64,000 nt of DNA from Silurus meridionalis (GCF_014805685.1 NC_060896.1:21234277-21298276), one strand, 5' to 3'. Shown: positions 46,190-59,229, counted from the first letter of the stretch. The notes: generated by a model not told the origin, from the letters alone. Program-made: numbers and translations.

Positions 46190-47150
46190 TTGATGGAGAA
46201 GTATAGAGAAGGTCACAAGGAGTTTAATTGTGTGTTTGTGGATTTAGAGAAAGCGTACGACAGGGTGCCGAGAGAAGAGTTGTGGTATTGTATGAGGAAG
46301 TCAGGTGTGTCAGAGAATTATGTATGGGTTGCAGGACATGCATGAGGACAGTGTGACAGCAGTGAAGTGTACAGTAGGAACAACAGACTGGTTCAAAGTG
46401 GAGGTGTGATTGCATCAAGGATCGGCTCTAAGTTCTTTACTGCTAGCAGTAGTGGACAGGTTGACGGTCGAGGTCAAACTGAAGTCTCTATGGACTATGT
46501 TTTTTGTGAATGATATTGTGATTTGTGGTGAGTGTAGGGAGTAGGTTGAGAAGAGCTTGGAGAAGTAGGAGAGAAACTTGGAGAAGTGTGGGTGAATAAG
46601 AGGGAGGGCAGTGGAGTGGTGCGGTTGCAGAGAGAAGAGGTGATAAAGGTGGAGGAGTTTAGGTACGTGGGGTCAACAGTGCAAAGTAATGGAGAGTGTG
46701 TTTTAGAGAAGTGAAGAAAAAAATGCAGGCAGGGTGGAGTGGGTGGAGAAGAGTGGCAGCAGTGATTTGTGATAGAAGGGTATCTGCAAGAGTGAAAGGG
46801 AAAGTTTATAGGACTGTGGTGAGACCTGCGATGGTTTGGAGACAGTGGCATTGACTAAAAGGATGAACAGGATTAGAAATGACTTTGTTAGAGGCACAGT
46901 GCATAAAGGACATTTTGAAGACAACGTGAGGGAGGCGGGATTGAGATGGTTTGGACATGTGCAGAGGAGGAACATGCGGTATATTGGTAGGAGAATGCTG
47001 AGGATAGAGCCACCAAAAAGAAAGTAGAGAGGAAGGCCAAGAAAGAGGTTTATGGATTTGGTGAGAGAACACATGCAGGTAGTTGGTTTGAAAGAGGCAG
47101 ATGTAGAGGACAGGGTAAAATCAAGACAATTGATCTGCTGTGGGGACCTA
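46190..47150 (+). pseudogene. RTE LINE reverse transcriptase, C-terminal half
   Basis: FVDLEKAYDRVPREELWYCM at about 46230-46290 is reverse-transcriptase motif A with its catalytic Asp. The YADD region (near 46495) is mutated (MDYVFCE and a stop). A long readable stretch near 46640-46830 follows (VKVEEFRYVGSTVQSNG-like, WSGWRRVAAVICDRRVSARV). The frame at 46836-47027 has LRWFGHVQRRNMRYIGRRML, the typical RTE C-terminus. The first part of the reverse transcriptase is missing between 46125 and 46190. Confidence 0.85.
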
Positions 47151-47215
47151 AAGGGAGCAGCCAAAAGAGGAAGAAGAAGAAGAAGAAGAAGAAAAGAAGA
47201 AGAAGAAGAAGACTG
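47120..47215 (+). repeat. RTE 3' end with (GAA)n tail
   Basis: gatctgctgtggggacctaa, an agggagcagcc block and a GAA repeat (47168-47212) mark the 3' terminus of the RTE copy. The related minus-strand tail is at 9031-9190. Confidence 0.85.
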
Positions 47216-47898
47216 TTAAACAGCTGAAACCCTAAAATAATACATTTGTGTATTATTACATTACATATATTGTGGATAGTCAAGAAGAACAATTTTAAGG
47301 TGTAAAGATCCTATTTGGGGGCAGGCAAGAACCTTTATTTCTTTTAGAATGCTGTTGTGTTTAAATGGTTATAACTAGAAGCATTAATTATCCAAAGTAC
47401 TCTTATAGACTGTGCTGGTTCTCTTTGATGATAAATAAAACACACTTTTCTGTCGAGAATATTCCCACCATGTTAAGGGCTGCATGCCAAAGTTTGTGCC
47501 ATGCATATCAGACTGCGATGCTTCAGGGTTTTATATTTTGTTTATGATGTGCCATGTGTGTTTTGTTACAGTTTATGTCTTGCCTCCACCCATATTATGT
47601 AATAGTTTTTTCCCCTCATGTATCCTATTTGTTCTCAGTTGTTGCTGCTTACTCTTTAATTATTGTGTGTTTAAATACCTCTGTGTTTCTGTTGTCACAC
47701 TGTGAAGTATTATTCAGTGTTTTGTTGCCTGATTTATGAAGCTTTTTACAGCAATCATTTGAGCTAAGAGTCTACCAACCTGCGGTAGGCAAAATATTAC
47801 TCCAGCAAAATTGCCTCCTTTAAACTATCACTTGAGTAAAAGTATTTGCCTTCAAATGTACTTAAGTATCCAAATTACTATGATTTACTATAGATATT

Positions 47899-47945
<47 letters not shown>

Positions 47946-48230
47946 TCTCTCTCGTGTCACACTCCCACCACACACTCACTCCCTACACTATTAATACAAT
48001 TCTAAAATTATTAGTAATAATAACATTTTTGTCTAAATAAAAAGGAACGACTGATTTCATGAAATGTAGTTGAGTAAAAAATATGATATATGACTTTGAA
48101 ATGTAGTGAAGTTGAAGTAAAAGTCTCTCCAATAGTTCACTTAAGTTTTTTGCAGGGTGTTTGTTTTTTGTGAGTGTTCTCACTATAAGTGGTGTTGTAG
48201 TGGTGATGCAATAGGGATGCAACGCAATTG
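47216..48230. other. No gene seen; (TC)n at 47903-47939
   Basis: No supported coding sequence. A TC microsatellite accounts for the Ser-Leu repeat frame. Confidence 0.45.
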
Positions 48231-48233
48231 TAT

Positions 48234-49093
48234 GTTGCATTCTGATACTTTAATCATTTTAATCATCAATTAATTTTTTTTCTTATTAATCAACATTTAG
48301 CACATTATAATGACAAACTTAAAACGGAAATTTCTGTGAAAAACATCCGCACAGCATGATCCTGCCATCACCATGCTGCACTGTTGGGATGGTATTGGCA
48401 GGTGATGAGCGGTGCCTGGTTTCCTCCAGACATAACGTTTTAAATTGAGTGCAAACAGTTTAATCTCACTTTCATCAGACCAGAGAATCTTGTTCCTCAC
48501 AGTGTGACAGTCCTTCAGGTGCTTTTTGGCAAACTCCAAGCGGGCTTTGATTTTGTTTTGCAATGGGGAGAGGATTCCGTCCAGCCATTCTGCAATTAAG
48601 CTCAGATCAGTGGTGGGCTGCAGCAGTGGTTGTCCTTGTGGTCTTTTCTTGAGGCCCTTCTCCCTGATTGCAGGTGACCAGCTCTTGGGAGAGTCATGGT
48701 TGTCCCAAACTTCTTCCATTATGGAAAATTATAGAGGCAATTATGTGCTCTTGGGAGACTTCAGTGTAGCAGAATTTTATGTAGCCTTCCCTAGATTAGG
48801 GCTTGGTTTTTGCGCCATTATACATTGTCAGCTGTGAGGTCTGTGAGGAGAATTGGAAAACACCTGAGCAAATGGTTTAAATACTGAGTACTAAGTGTAT
48901 TAGTATGAATACTTACATGTGATATTTCAGTTTTGGTACATTTGCAAACATTTCTAGAATTCTGCTTTCATTTTGTCATTTCGGAGTACTGAGTGTAGAT
49001 TAATGAAAAAAAAAGTAATGATTGTACAATCAGTCTGCAACATAACAAAACTGAGAATCGTGAAAGTGGTCTAATTACTTTCTGAATGTACTG
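48234..49093 (-). mobile_element. Tc1-like transposon (family D), internally deleted
   Basis: The right end (about 48900-49093, finishing attactttctgaatgtactg) is the 5' terminal repeat of the minus-strand element. A matching but poorer repeat lies at about 48234-48335. The 3' half of the transposase is missing, the gene running straight into the other terminal repeat near 48335. It is same-family as 8535-9345. Confidence 0.75.
48320..48719 (-). pseudogene. Tc1-like transposase, C-terminally deleted (family D)
   Basis: The minus-strand frame contains LEFAKKHLKDCHTVRNKILW then SDESEIKLFALN, with the first catalytic Asp in WSDES, and KRYVWRKPGTAHHLP. Upstream it covers the region before the catalytic domain with gaps. 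The sequence after the AGSCCADVFH stretch (relatives: GCFSAAG-like) is terminal-repeat DNA, so the second Asp and the Glu are absent. It cannot be catalytic. Confidence 0.82.
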
Positions 49094-49099
49094 CATGTG

Positions 49100-49665
49100 G
49101 AGGCAGGGGCAGGATTGTAAATCAGCCTGACATATACTTTGTTTAATTTTTACAAATAAACTTGTTGGAAACATGTACTTCTATTGAAGAAAGAAAGAGT
49201 GTCTTTTAAAAATGCTCAGTCATATTATTATTATATCTCAATGCTATTACCATATTCTTTAATTCTCAATACTGCTAGAAAGAAGAATTTTTAACAATGT
49301 GCTTTACAGTATATTATTTAAATTTAGTCCTGTTTTTATATCTTTACTAACCATATTGTATATTTTATCTCATGAATGACACTGAGCATCATAAATGACA
49401 TCATTAAAAATGATTAACTATATTTAATTTTACATGCAGTAGCCAATAGCAAAGAAACAGTGCTGCATAAACCCTATACAAGGCATTACCTTACTCTTTA
49501 ACTGTAAGCATATTTAGACTTTTTTTAAAACATGAATTTAATTGCCATATATATATAATTATCAATATTTGAAATAGGTATGTGTATATGTTGCATTTGA
49601 ATAACAGCTTAATGATTTGTGCTTGCCTTTGACATTGTGATTTGTTTACAAGAGCGGTAATTATT
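49100..49665. other. No gene seen
   Basis: AT-rich, no recognised feature. Confidence 0.4.
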
Positions 49666-49669
49666 GAAC

Positions 49670-50250
49670 TGTTTATTTATGGAACAGCTTTCCAATTAGT
49701 GCCTGGGACATAGACACAGTCTCAGGGCTTAAGTCTAGACTGAAAACATATTTGTCTAGTCAAGCCTTCTGTTGTGTTTTTTTTTATTTTTTATGCTGCC
49801 TTCTGGTTTTCCGTTTTAGTTATGCTGTCATAGGTAGTATTGCTGGAGTTCCTGACTGCACTTTGTTCACAAGGTAACTTCACTTTAAACATTACATGAA
49901 AGGACTTAATAATCTGGGCTTTTCCTCTTTGTATGCTGAGATATGAGTGATCCTGCATTCTTCTGCTCTTGCCTGATCTATTCTGACCATACTTCTATTC
50001 AGAGTTTGCAATCCCTTGAAAATCACTTGTTGGTGAGGATAGCCATACCTGGACTGCCTAAAGATCACCTGGCTGTTTACACAATTGCATTTTTTGACTT
50101 TGTACTGTAATGTACAGCTATAGAAAGAAATTTATAAGCAAAGATATTACTATGTGTAGCTGGTGAACAAGGCAGTTAACTAGTCACCTCAATCAGCGTT
50201 CCAATGCCCCTGCCTCTACCTGACTCACCACAGTCAAGAAACAGAGACCA
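49670..50250 (+). mobile_element. L2-type LINE, 3' end
   Basis: From about 49678 the + strand reads LWNSFPISAWDIDTVSGLKS then RLKTYLSSQAF, the usual C-terminal end of L2-type LINE ORFs. The rest is 3' untranslated-like sequence without a clear end. Confidence 0.65.
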
Positions 50251-50276
50251 ACCAATTATTATTAATAATATTATTG

Positions 50277-50281
50277 GTATT

Positions 50282-50358
<77 letters not shown>

Positions 50359-50371
50359 TATTATTATTATT
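50277..50371. repeat. Compound (TTA)n(TCA)n microsatellite
   Basis: TTA units, then TCA units, then TTA units. It generates the poly-Ile and poly-Met frames here. Confidence 0.95.
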
Positions 50372-50654
50372 ATTGTTACTGTTGTCATTGCTATAAATAA
50401 TTAGTTATTTATTTTTGTCAGAATCAGAATATTTTATTAATCCCCTAGCAAAATTTTTTGGTTTCTCTTGCTCACAGCAAAGATTAAAGTAAAATCCTTT
50501 TTTTTTTTTTTAAATACAAAGACAATTTAAATAAATATACATATTTAATTATTTATTAAGTAAAATATGTGTAGCAGCAGTAAAAAAATATGGTGGAGAA
50601 GTCAGACCATAATGATCGTTACACAAGTTAGTGTACTGTAATAATTATTACAAA

Positions 50655-50680
50655 TATTGTTATTATTATTGTCATTATTA

Positions 50681-50738
<58 letters not shown>
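50655..50738. repeat. (TTA)n microsatellite
   Basis: Interrupted, then pure TTA run. Confidence 0.9.
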
Positions 50739-50739
50739 A

Positions 50740-52568
50740 CTGATATTATTGCACATAATTTTCGAAGATATTAGCATTGTTTCTTTAATCTCTTAACATT
50801 TTATGATTGCATGTGATTATCTGGTATCATGGTGATAGTGGACAATGATGGGTTTTTTTAAAAAAAGGAAAGAGATGTAAAGGGTTAAGAATATCCGTGC
50901 TTACCTGGATTAAGCGTTTCATTACATAAAGGTTAAAGCCATCAGGGGTCCAGTCAAATTAATAGATCTGCTTTGCCAAATTACTTCATCATTACGAGTA
51001 TGTTTTTGTGCTATAATTCACCACATGTTAAACACATTTATGCTATAAGCATAATGAATTCAAAATGTTACATATTACCAGAAGGACAGTATTATAAATG
51101 TGTAGAATATATTGAAGATAGTATGTTCTTTTTACTATGATAACCAGTGTGGACCTGGCAAAATGACTGCAAAATCATCCATGCTCTAATAGGAATTTTG
51201 TCTATGGCCCTCTCAATGATTCTTCTTAATGTCATCTCAAGGGCTATTTTCCTTGACCACTGGCATAATTATTAGCAATGCATTTTAAACAATTTCAACC
51301 ATAATTTGTATATTTTCCTAAAACTGGTTTGAAAAACACAAGACAAAGCATTGTGCTAAAAGCATCATTCAAAATGTACTGTGAATATTCTGCTTTCATG
51401 TATAAACTAGCTGTTGTAACTGCTGAGGTAACAGGTATAAAGCATACGCAGCATGTATAAACCACCAACACACCCAGCAAATGTTCGTTAGGCTAATGCA
51501 AAAATGATAAATAACTGAGGTATTGTAACTTTGCTGGATAAAAGTGCATGCTTCAGGGCAGTTAAGCCTCTTATATTCCAGGAAATACGGTATGACCCTG
51601 AGCTGAACTTACATCATAGTGCAAAATCAGACTCAGCTCTTCACACAACCGATTACACATCTAGCAGCCCAAAGAGACAGAAAATGTCAGAGTTTTTTTT
51701 TTACTCTATTTCTTTCTCTACTTCTCCGATTCGTTCTTAAAAAGAAAGTGAACAAGTGCTCAACTCATAATGAGCACTGAGGATTCAGAGTTGGCTGCTT
51801 CTTTTATTTCTATTTCACCCTTTGCTTTTCTCTCTCTCTCTCTTTCTCTCTCTGCACTTATTGTATCTCTCTATTTTTTGCCTTGCACTTTCCCTCCTTT
51901 TTGGCTCATTTTCTTCCCATCTTTTCCATCTATTTTTCCTCCTTGTCTCTTTGTAATTTTTTCCCTATTTCTATCATTCTCTCTCTCTCTCTCTCTCTCT
52001 CTTTTCCGTGTGAAACTAATAAGCAACTACTGAACACCTTGGCTTTTAGCAGGTCCAAAAACAATATCTATTAGTTTTTCTATTCTTTCCATTCTTCTTC
52101 CAAGTGTTTATGTGTAAAAGTAATCAGCAAAGAAGCAGTCAACTTATCAAATGCATAGGCAAGAAAATACACCAGCTGCCATGTTTTAACTGGAAGATGG
52201 GTTTATAACTCATCCACCTATATTTTTTGTTCCTGGGAAAGAAATCAAAGTGGTCCTGCATCTGCCCACCATTGACATGTTTACTAAACTAGAATGGAGA
52301 ATGCATCCACTGTGAATTAATGCATGACGCCTGATGATGCCTAGGTTCTTTTTTCTTGCTCAGTCCCTAAGTCTTTACTATCTACGTAAGCAAACCTCAT
52401 ATGAACTCATAGTCAAGGTAAACAAAACATTAGGACTTATTTTACTCTTTAATCTTTTACTCTTTGCAGTAGCAAACTTTTTAGTTAGTTTCTTGTCTAC
52501 CAGAGAACCCATAGTTTTTCCTACTCACAATTCTCAAGCATGATGTATGGTCTAGGCATATTCAACTG

Positions 52569-52654
<86 letters not shown>

Positions 52655-52862
52655 TTAACAATTATTCATTTTATTGATATCATATTTTAATGTGTAGGTG
52701 AGAAGCATATTTAAGAAATGCAAAATGAATGACTAAAGCCTGACATGAGTGGTGACACTACACTCTATGTGATGTGTGTTTTTATAGGTTTAAAAAGAAA
52801 AAAATTTGATTAGTAAAAATTTGAACATGAATTTTTTTTTTTGTAACTGATGAAAACAATTT

Positions 52863-52922
<60 letters not shown>

Positions 52923-55265
52923 ATCCCAAAGGTCACTAGACTGAGACTTACACTAGACAGCAGGTGCCAATTAGTGCACAGCATAAAGAACAGTCTACCT
53001 GCAACTTCTGCAACGTGTTCACACGTTCTCTCCTCTGTCTTTCTCAGAAATCCTGCTCCTGAGTTCATGTGTTGCTGTATTCTTATGCTTTTTCTCTTTT
53101 TACCCCTTTTATAAAATCTATAGGAGCTAACAGGTGCATGCATTTCTCCATGCATTATGCATCAACTTCTTTTGATCAAACAAAAACCTTATTAATTTAA
53201 AAATACATTGAACTTTGGTGACATTAAATATTAATTCTAATTATAAGTTTGGAATAAAACAAACTGGTTACATTTACTGCATGATGTTTTTCTGTAGTTT
53301 CTGGACATTAGCTTGTTCTATCTGCAGATCTTATGCTTATTTTAAGCATTCACTTCTAAATGAAGAAGTAGCACAAAAGTTTGGAAAGTCTAGAAATAAA
53401 AATTCTAGACATATGCTTGATAATATTATACATTTTAAGCATAATAAATATTCTTAATAAAAAACATTCGATATATTCCTCTATATTCAAGATGTTTTCA
53501 ATTCCTAATATTACATTTCAGTGCATCTGTATTGGGAAATGCAAGTTGCTTATGTTTGCATCATTAAACACAAGTCTAAGGGAAAAGATCAAATATAGAC
53601 AATCAAACAGGATCAAAGGGAAGAGTGAAGCATGAAATTAGTTTAGGAAAGCTGTAAGCCGGGGTGTTAGTGTTTCTCAGATGCTTCTGAAATGCCCTTT
53701 TTTTTAGTTCATCAAAAATGGATGCTTTATTACAGGACAGGCAGTTACACAATGAAAATGTCACATTTCAAAAAGATATCTATTTATCTTTTCCTTATCA
53801 TTCTGTCTTCAATAAGCAGAAGACATTTGATGTTGAAGACATAGTGATGAGCAGGTTGTTATTTCTAGATCTTAATCAGTTTTTTTTTTTTTTTTTTATT
53901 ATTCCTTTTTTATGGACTGTGCTCGAAGCATGTAATAATTGTACACTGTGTAGTACACTACATGACTTACTTTCTCTATTCCTGAACTTATCTGTGCCAT
54001 CTAACCTCACTGGAATGATTTTTGTGGTACACCAAAAGCTAATCCTGCCTATTCCCAAGTTCCTCCAAAGGCTTCTCCTTTTACAGTAAGAACAGGATCC
54101 CCCCATAATGCTATAAGTTACAATTAAACTAAGTACTGAACAATTTTCCAAGATGAAACAAAATTTACTCCCTCTGATTTTGTAAATCTTCTGAGATATT
54201 TAGAAGTGATTACAAGAGTACTTGGGAGCGATGTGCCCCTTGGAAAATGACTATCTGAAAAGCCCTTTGAAAGAACATGATTTTCATCACTTCAGTTTGA
54301 AATGACCCTACAAATTGCTGCTGTGGGCAGTCTCCCATTGCAATGTAGCTCCCATTGGTTTCATTGCTTCTGAATGGATCACACAGCCTGGTTTATGGCT
54401 GTAAATGTGTTCACAGCACACTGGCATAGGCCAACACAGTCTTTCAAAGTTAAAACAAAAAAACTTTTCTGCATCTGAATTCTGTAAAAAAGTTATAGGT
54501 AACACTTGCTGGGTCATGAAAAGTTGAGGAAGGTAATTTTATTATATCACAGTGCACAGAATCAGCTTAAAAATATGAACACAGACAAAATAACAAAAAG
54601 TCTAAGCATAGTTTATGTGACATGATAACTTTTCAGGCAGGATAAGTTGAACAACTGAAGATATTTTAAATGTTTTAACTGCAAAAGTCAGGAAATTTTA
54701 TACTGTACAAATTATATAATCAATTAGCTACTGGAAGGACAAAGCATGAATGTCTCCAATTTTTAGGTGCTTTAATGTGATTATCAGGAGATTGCAGGAG
54801 AAGGTGAATCACAATTGCAAAAGCAGCTAAAATCTTTAGTCTAATGGTCCTTCACTAACCACAAGATGTGTCAGAACATCTGATTCTTGTCATTGCTATT
54901 ATTGATTTCTTTTGGAAATATGAAATATTTGTAGCATAACATAATAATAATAATGTAATTAATATAATTGCATACATAATTTGCAACAACATGAAATATA
55001 AAATAAAACAATGATATGTAATTCATTGTACTCAATTATAAAAAGGACTAGTGTAAATAAATACATAGTGACAATAAATTACACACTGTACTATGGCATA
55101 CGGGGCTTCCCAAATGGCGATGGGAAAGAAATCTACTATTTTGTTTAATTATTTTGTTTTAGAAACGAGTATTATGAATATTATTACATATAAAGGATTT
55201 TAGTGCTATTATCATGAAATGGTACACAATTTAAATGATGACTTTAAACTTCTCTCTGTAAATTT
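50740..55265. other. No gene seen; microsatellites at 51981, 52570 and 52863
   Basis: About 4.5 kb of AT-rich DNA. It holds (TC)n at about 51981-52002, (TA)n at 52570-52650 and (TG)n at 52863-52919. Short frames, the longest 123 residues at 53718-54089, include homopolymer-encoded Phe runs and overlap antisense frames. I see no domain and do not call them genes. Confidence 0.45.
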
Positions 55266-55271
55266 GCCTCC

Positions 55272-55505
55272 TAGTTACTTTTTTTTTTTCCTTTCGGCTT
55301 CTCCCATCAGGGGTCACCACAGCAAATCATCCGCATGTTTGATTTGGCACGTTTTTACGCTGGATGCCCTTCCTAACGCAACCCTCCCCATTTATCTGTG
55401 CTTGGGAACTGCACTAAGAGCGGCTGGGGTCGGTTCCCTGCCCGGGGATCGAACCCGGGCCGCAGCGGTGAGAGCGCAGCATCCTAACCACTAGACCACC
55501 AGGGA
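55272..55505 (-). mobile_element. SINE with tRNA-Glu head and RTE-like tail
   Basis: The minus strand begins with a 72-nt tRNA-Glu-like sequence (55505-55434), then a body containing cccaagcacagataaatggg and gggcatccagcgtaaaaacg. It ends gctgtggtgacccctgatgg, gagaagccgaaagg and an A-rich run (to about 55272). The second half matches LINE-like tails at 28905-29080, and the terminal block matches RTE ends at 9031-9190 and 47120-47215. Confidence 0.82.
55434..55505 (-). pseudogene. tRNA-Glu-like promoter head of SINE
   Basis: The 72-nt minus-strand sequence begins tccctggtggtctagtggtt and keeps the anticodon-loop ctctcac (anticodon CTC). The A box region (tggtctagtggttaggat) and B box (ggttcgatccc) are recognisable. 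One acceptor-stem pair (G-G) and one anticodon-stem pair (T-T) are mismatched, and the SINE body follows directly. It is most likely a retrotransposed head, not a working tRNA gene. Confidence 0.75.
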
Positions 55506-55945
55506 CACATTAAAGCACTTGGACATGTCAGAACATACTTTGCAGGTGCTAAAACATTGATTGAACATGGATTTACCATGTGATGTTAAATAGTGAAGAA
55601 AACTAAAAATAGCAAGGTTTAAAGATCAAATTAAATCTAATCAAAAATACAGAGTACAACATGCAGTAAAATGCAAATGACAATTTAAAAAAAAAAAAAA
55701 AAAACAAGGTTTGGAAACCCATAACTTATAGTAGGACTTTGTAATTGTTGTAATGTCTCATATACACAAACACATGTAACAGGAACCATGCTTGTTTAAG
55801 ACTTCACAGAAACAACTGACTTTGCTGTAATTTAGCATTTTTATTTAGTGCATCAGCATTGCAGGGCAAAAAAACTGCAGCACTCTTTCATGGCTTTTGA
55901 ATTGTTTTTTTTTTTTTTTTTTTGCGACATTAAAAATACAAGATG

Positions 55946-58814
55946 CTTAAGGGTTCTCTCAGTGAAATCTTTTCTACTCAAAGAAAACCTTTTTCTCCTA
56001 ACAGAAAATCCCAGCTAGTTTTATAGAACCTTTTTAAAATTGGTAGAACAGCCTGCAACTGCAAAGTACAAAAAGAACCCTAAATGTATTTTATTTGCAG
56101 GTATTTATTATGCACTGATTGTGAAAAATGTGAATTATGCAATTTGAAGCAGTTAGTTTCTGTGTTTACAAATCTGCTTAACACCTTTGTAAGGATAAAA
56201 TGGGTAGGGTGTGACAGTATTTTCTTTATAACGTTAATTTCCTTTTCTTGCAAGGTGCATTAATGAACTCAGTAGGAAACATGCAAAATATAAATTATTA
56301 AAAAGTACAGAAGAGATAAAAAGCAGTTTTAGCCAAAGTGTCTCTCAAACATTATGAAGTCCTGTTGTGATGAAAAGAGTTGGGAGTGCAAGTATTCACA
56401 TGACATGTGGTGACAGTGTGCACCTAGGAAGAACATATCCAATAGTTTAAATAACGGGCCATGGCTTCAAAAACGCATTCGCCCATTGATACCTGCGAAC
56501 TGAGCAGCTCTGTTATATGATTAGGGTTATTATAACTGACAACTATGCTTTGAAATGTGTCTTTTTATTTCCAAATTGCTAAATGAATTTGACCCTCTCA
56601 GTTCTCTCAAATTTTCAGCATTCTCTTTTTTCAATTCACAGCTGTGAGGCTTTCAATAAGCCACAGGCAACTCAGGGAGTGTATTATTGTACCACAATAC
56701 ATAGTTTTCTCCAATTATCGCTGCATAATAAAACTTTAGTTTAATACTGTGGTGTTTCTGTGAGATTCAAAAGTCTACATGCTGGGGTTTTTTTTTTTTT
56801 TTTGTATTGTAATGAGTTGGTTGTTGTGATTCAAAAACATATTTAGTTGTGATGCAGCCAAAATGAATTCAAATACTAGAATTTGCTCATAAAACAGTGT
56901 GAATTTCTTTTATCTATTACCAACTAACCAGGACTCATTAACTGTCTGACTACAGTCAGACCCAGTTTCATTGGGTCAAACTGAAGAAACTACTTAAAGG
57001 GCTGTAACAGTACTGAGCACTGTGATACATGCAAAAAAAAAAAAAATTTTTGCATCTTGAAAATCTTGAAAAAAAATCTTTTTAGAGATTTACTCTAGAA
57101 ATTAACTAAAGAGGTTAAAAAGTGTCATGATTAAAGAACCAGAAGAAATATAAAAATAAATAAACAGAGACATATGTGTATTCCATTGTCTTCATATCAA
57201 AAACAGATAGACCTTAGATTTGAGGTGTGCATTGTAGTTTTTACTTTAATACAGCTCAGACAAAGAAAGGTTATGTAATTTATTTATTAATCTTCAGTAA
57301 CTGCTTCATCCTGGTTAGAGCCAAAGTATTTTAAATTGCCAATTTGTTTATGTATGCATCATCTCATACATTAGTCTTCTTAAGGGTTCTCTCAGTGAAA
57401 TCTTTTCTACTCAAAGAAAACCTTTTCTCCTAACAGAAAATCCCAGCTAGTTTTATAGAACCTTTTTAAAATTGGTAGAACAGCCTGCAACTGCAAAGTA
57501 CAAAAAGAACCCTAAATGTATTTTATTTGCAGGTATTTATTATGCACTGATTGTGAAAAATGTGAATTATGCAATTTGAAGCAGTTAGTTTCTGTGTTTA
57601 CAAATCTGCTTAACACCTTTGTAAGGATAAAATGGGTAGGGTGTGACAGTATTTTCTTTATAACGTTAATTTCCTTTTCTTGCAAGGTGCATTAATGAAC
57701 TCAGTAGGAAACATGCAAAATATAAATTATTAAAAAGTACAGAAGAGATAAAAAGCAGTTTTAGCCAAAGTGTCTCTCAAACATTATGAAGTCCTGTTGT
57801 GATGAAAAGAGTTGGGAGTGCAAGTATTCACATGACATGTGGTGACAGTGTGCACCTAGGAAGAACATATCCAATAGTTTAAATAACGGGCCATGGCTTC
57901 AAAAACGCATTCGCCCATTGATACCTGCGAACTGAGCAGCTCTGTTATATGATTAGGGTTATTATAACTGACAACTATGCTTTGAAATGTGTCTTTTTAT
58001 TTCCAAATTGCTAAATGAATTTGACCCTCTCAGTTCTCTCAAATTTTCAGCATTCTCTTTTTTTTCAATTCACAGCTGTGAGGCTTTCAATAAGCCACAG
58101 GCAACTCCAGGGGAGTGTATTATTGTACCACAATACATAGTTTTCTCCAATTATCGCTGCATAATAAAACTTTAGTTTAATACTGTGGTGTTTCTGTGAG
58201 ATTCAAAAGTCTACATGCTGGGGTTTTTTTTTTTTTTTTGTATTGTAATGAGTTGGTTGTTGTGATTCAAAAACATATTTAGTTGTGATGCAGCCAAAAT
58301 GAATTCAAATACTAGAATTTGCTCATAAAACAGTGTGAATTTCTTTTATCTATTACCAACTAACCAGGACTCATTAACTGTCTGACTACAGTCAGACCCA
58401 GTTTCATTGGGTCAAACTGAAGAAACTACTTAAAGGGCTGTAACAGTACTGAGCACTGTGATACATGCAAAAAAAAAAAAAATTTTTGCATCTTGAAAAT
58501 CTTGAAAAAAAATCTTTTTAGAGATTTACTCTAGAAATTAACTAAAGAGGTTAAAAAGTGTCATGATTAAAGAACCAGAAGAAATATAAAAATAAATAAA
58601 CAGAGACATATGTGTATTCCATTGTCTTCATATCAAAAACAGATAGACCTTAGATTTGAGGTGTGCATTGTAGTTTTTACTTTAATACAGCTCAGACAAA
58701 GAAAGGTTATGTAATTTATTTATTAATCTTCAGTAACTGCTTCATCCTGGTTAGAGCCAAAGTATTTTAAATTGCCAATTTGTTTATGTATGCATCATCT
58801 CATACATTAGTCTT
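55946..58814. repeat. 1.43-kb tandem duplication
   Basis: Copy 1 is 55946-57378 (1433 bp) and copy 2 is 57379-58814 (1436 bp). By eye they differ by three small indels only: one T near 55993, two T near 56630, and two bases near 56672 (ctcagggag against ctccaggggag). The breakpoints share cttaagggt. The unit contains no recognised gene or transposon. Confidence 0.95.
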
Positions 58815-58824
58815 CTTAAGGGTC

Positions 58825-59175
58825 AACAACCCTAATAAAGTGGTGTAGTGAAGTGCCATTGTGAAGCTGTTACCAAAACTCTAAAATAGATCACACACAA
58901 CTGGGGTAAGCAAAGTGTATTTGATATCCCAATGTAATAAAGTACAACCTGTTCTGTATTTTTATTGCAACACAGGTCAGTATTTTTATAAATTGACTTG
59001 TTTGAACAATATGTCTATGGTGGTACGGATATGGATACATGATACTTACTGCAGGAAAATTGGCATCAATATGTTCTTCTGACTGGTACTGAGCAATGTT
59101 GAACGTAACAATCTATACTAATGATATCTTTACTACCCGGCATTTCAAGTGAGTCAATATGGGCACAAAGCCAAC
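58825..59175. other. No gene seen
   Basis: Unremarkable AT-rich spacer between the tandem duplication and the DIRS element. Confidence 0.45.
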
Positions 59176-59229
59176 ATAGTTCCCTTTCAGGACCTCGAGC
59201 TGCGTCCAAACGCTTTGGGAACACATCTG

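Noticed and set aside
46495..47292. Minus-strand frames of 80-153 residues over the RTE 3' half
   Set aside because: They are antisense to recognisable RTE reverse transcriptase and to its GAA tail (which gives a poly-Phe run).
50176..50404. Poly-Ile and poly-Met frames
   Set aside because: Produced by TTA/TCA microsatellites.
53718..54089. A 123-residue frame that might be a small gene
   Set aside because: It contains a Phe run from a T homopolymer, overlaps a long antisense frame, and has no motif, signal or neighbouring exon structure.
55434..55505. A functional tRNA-Glu gene
   Set aside because: Two stem mismatches, and direct continuation into a SINE body with an RTE-like tail, point to a SINE head.
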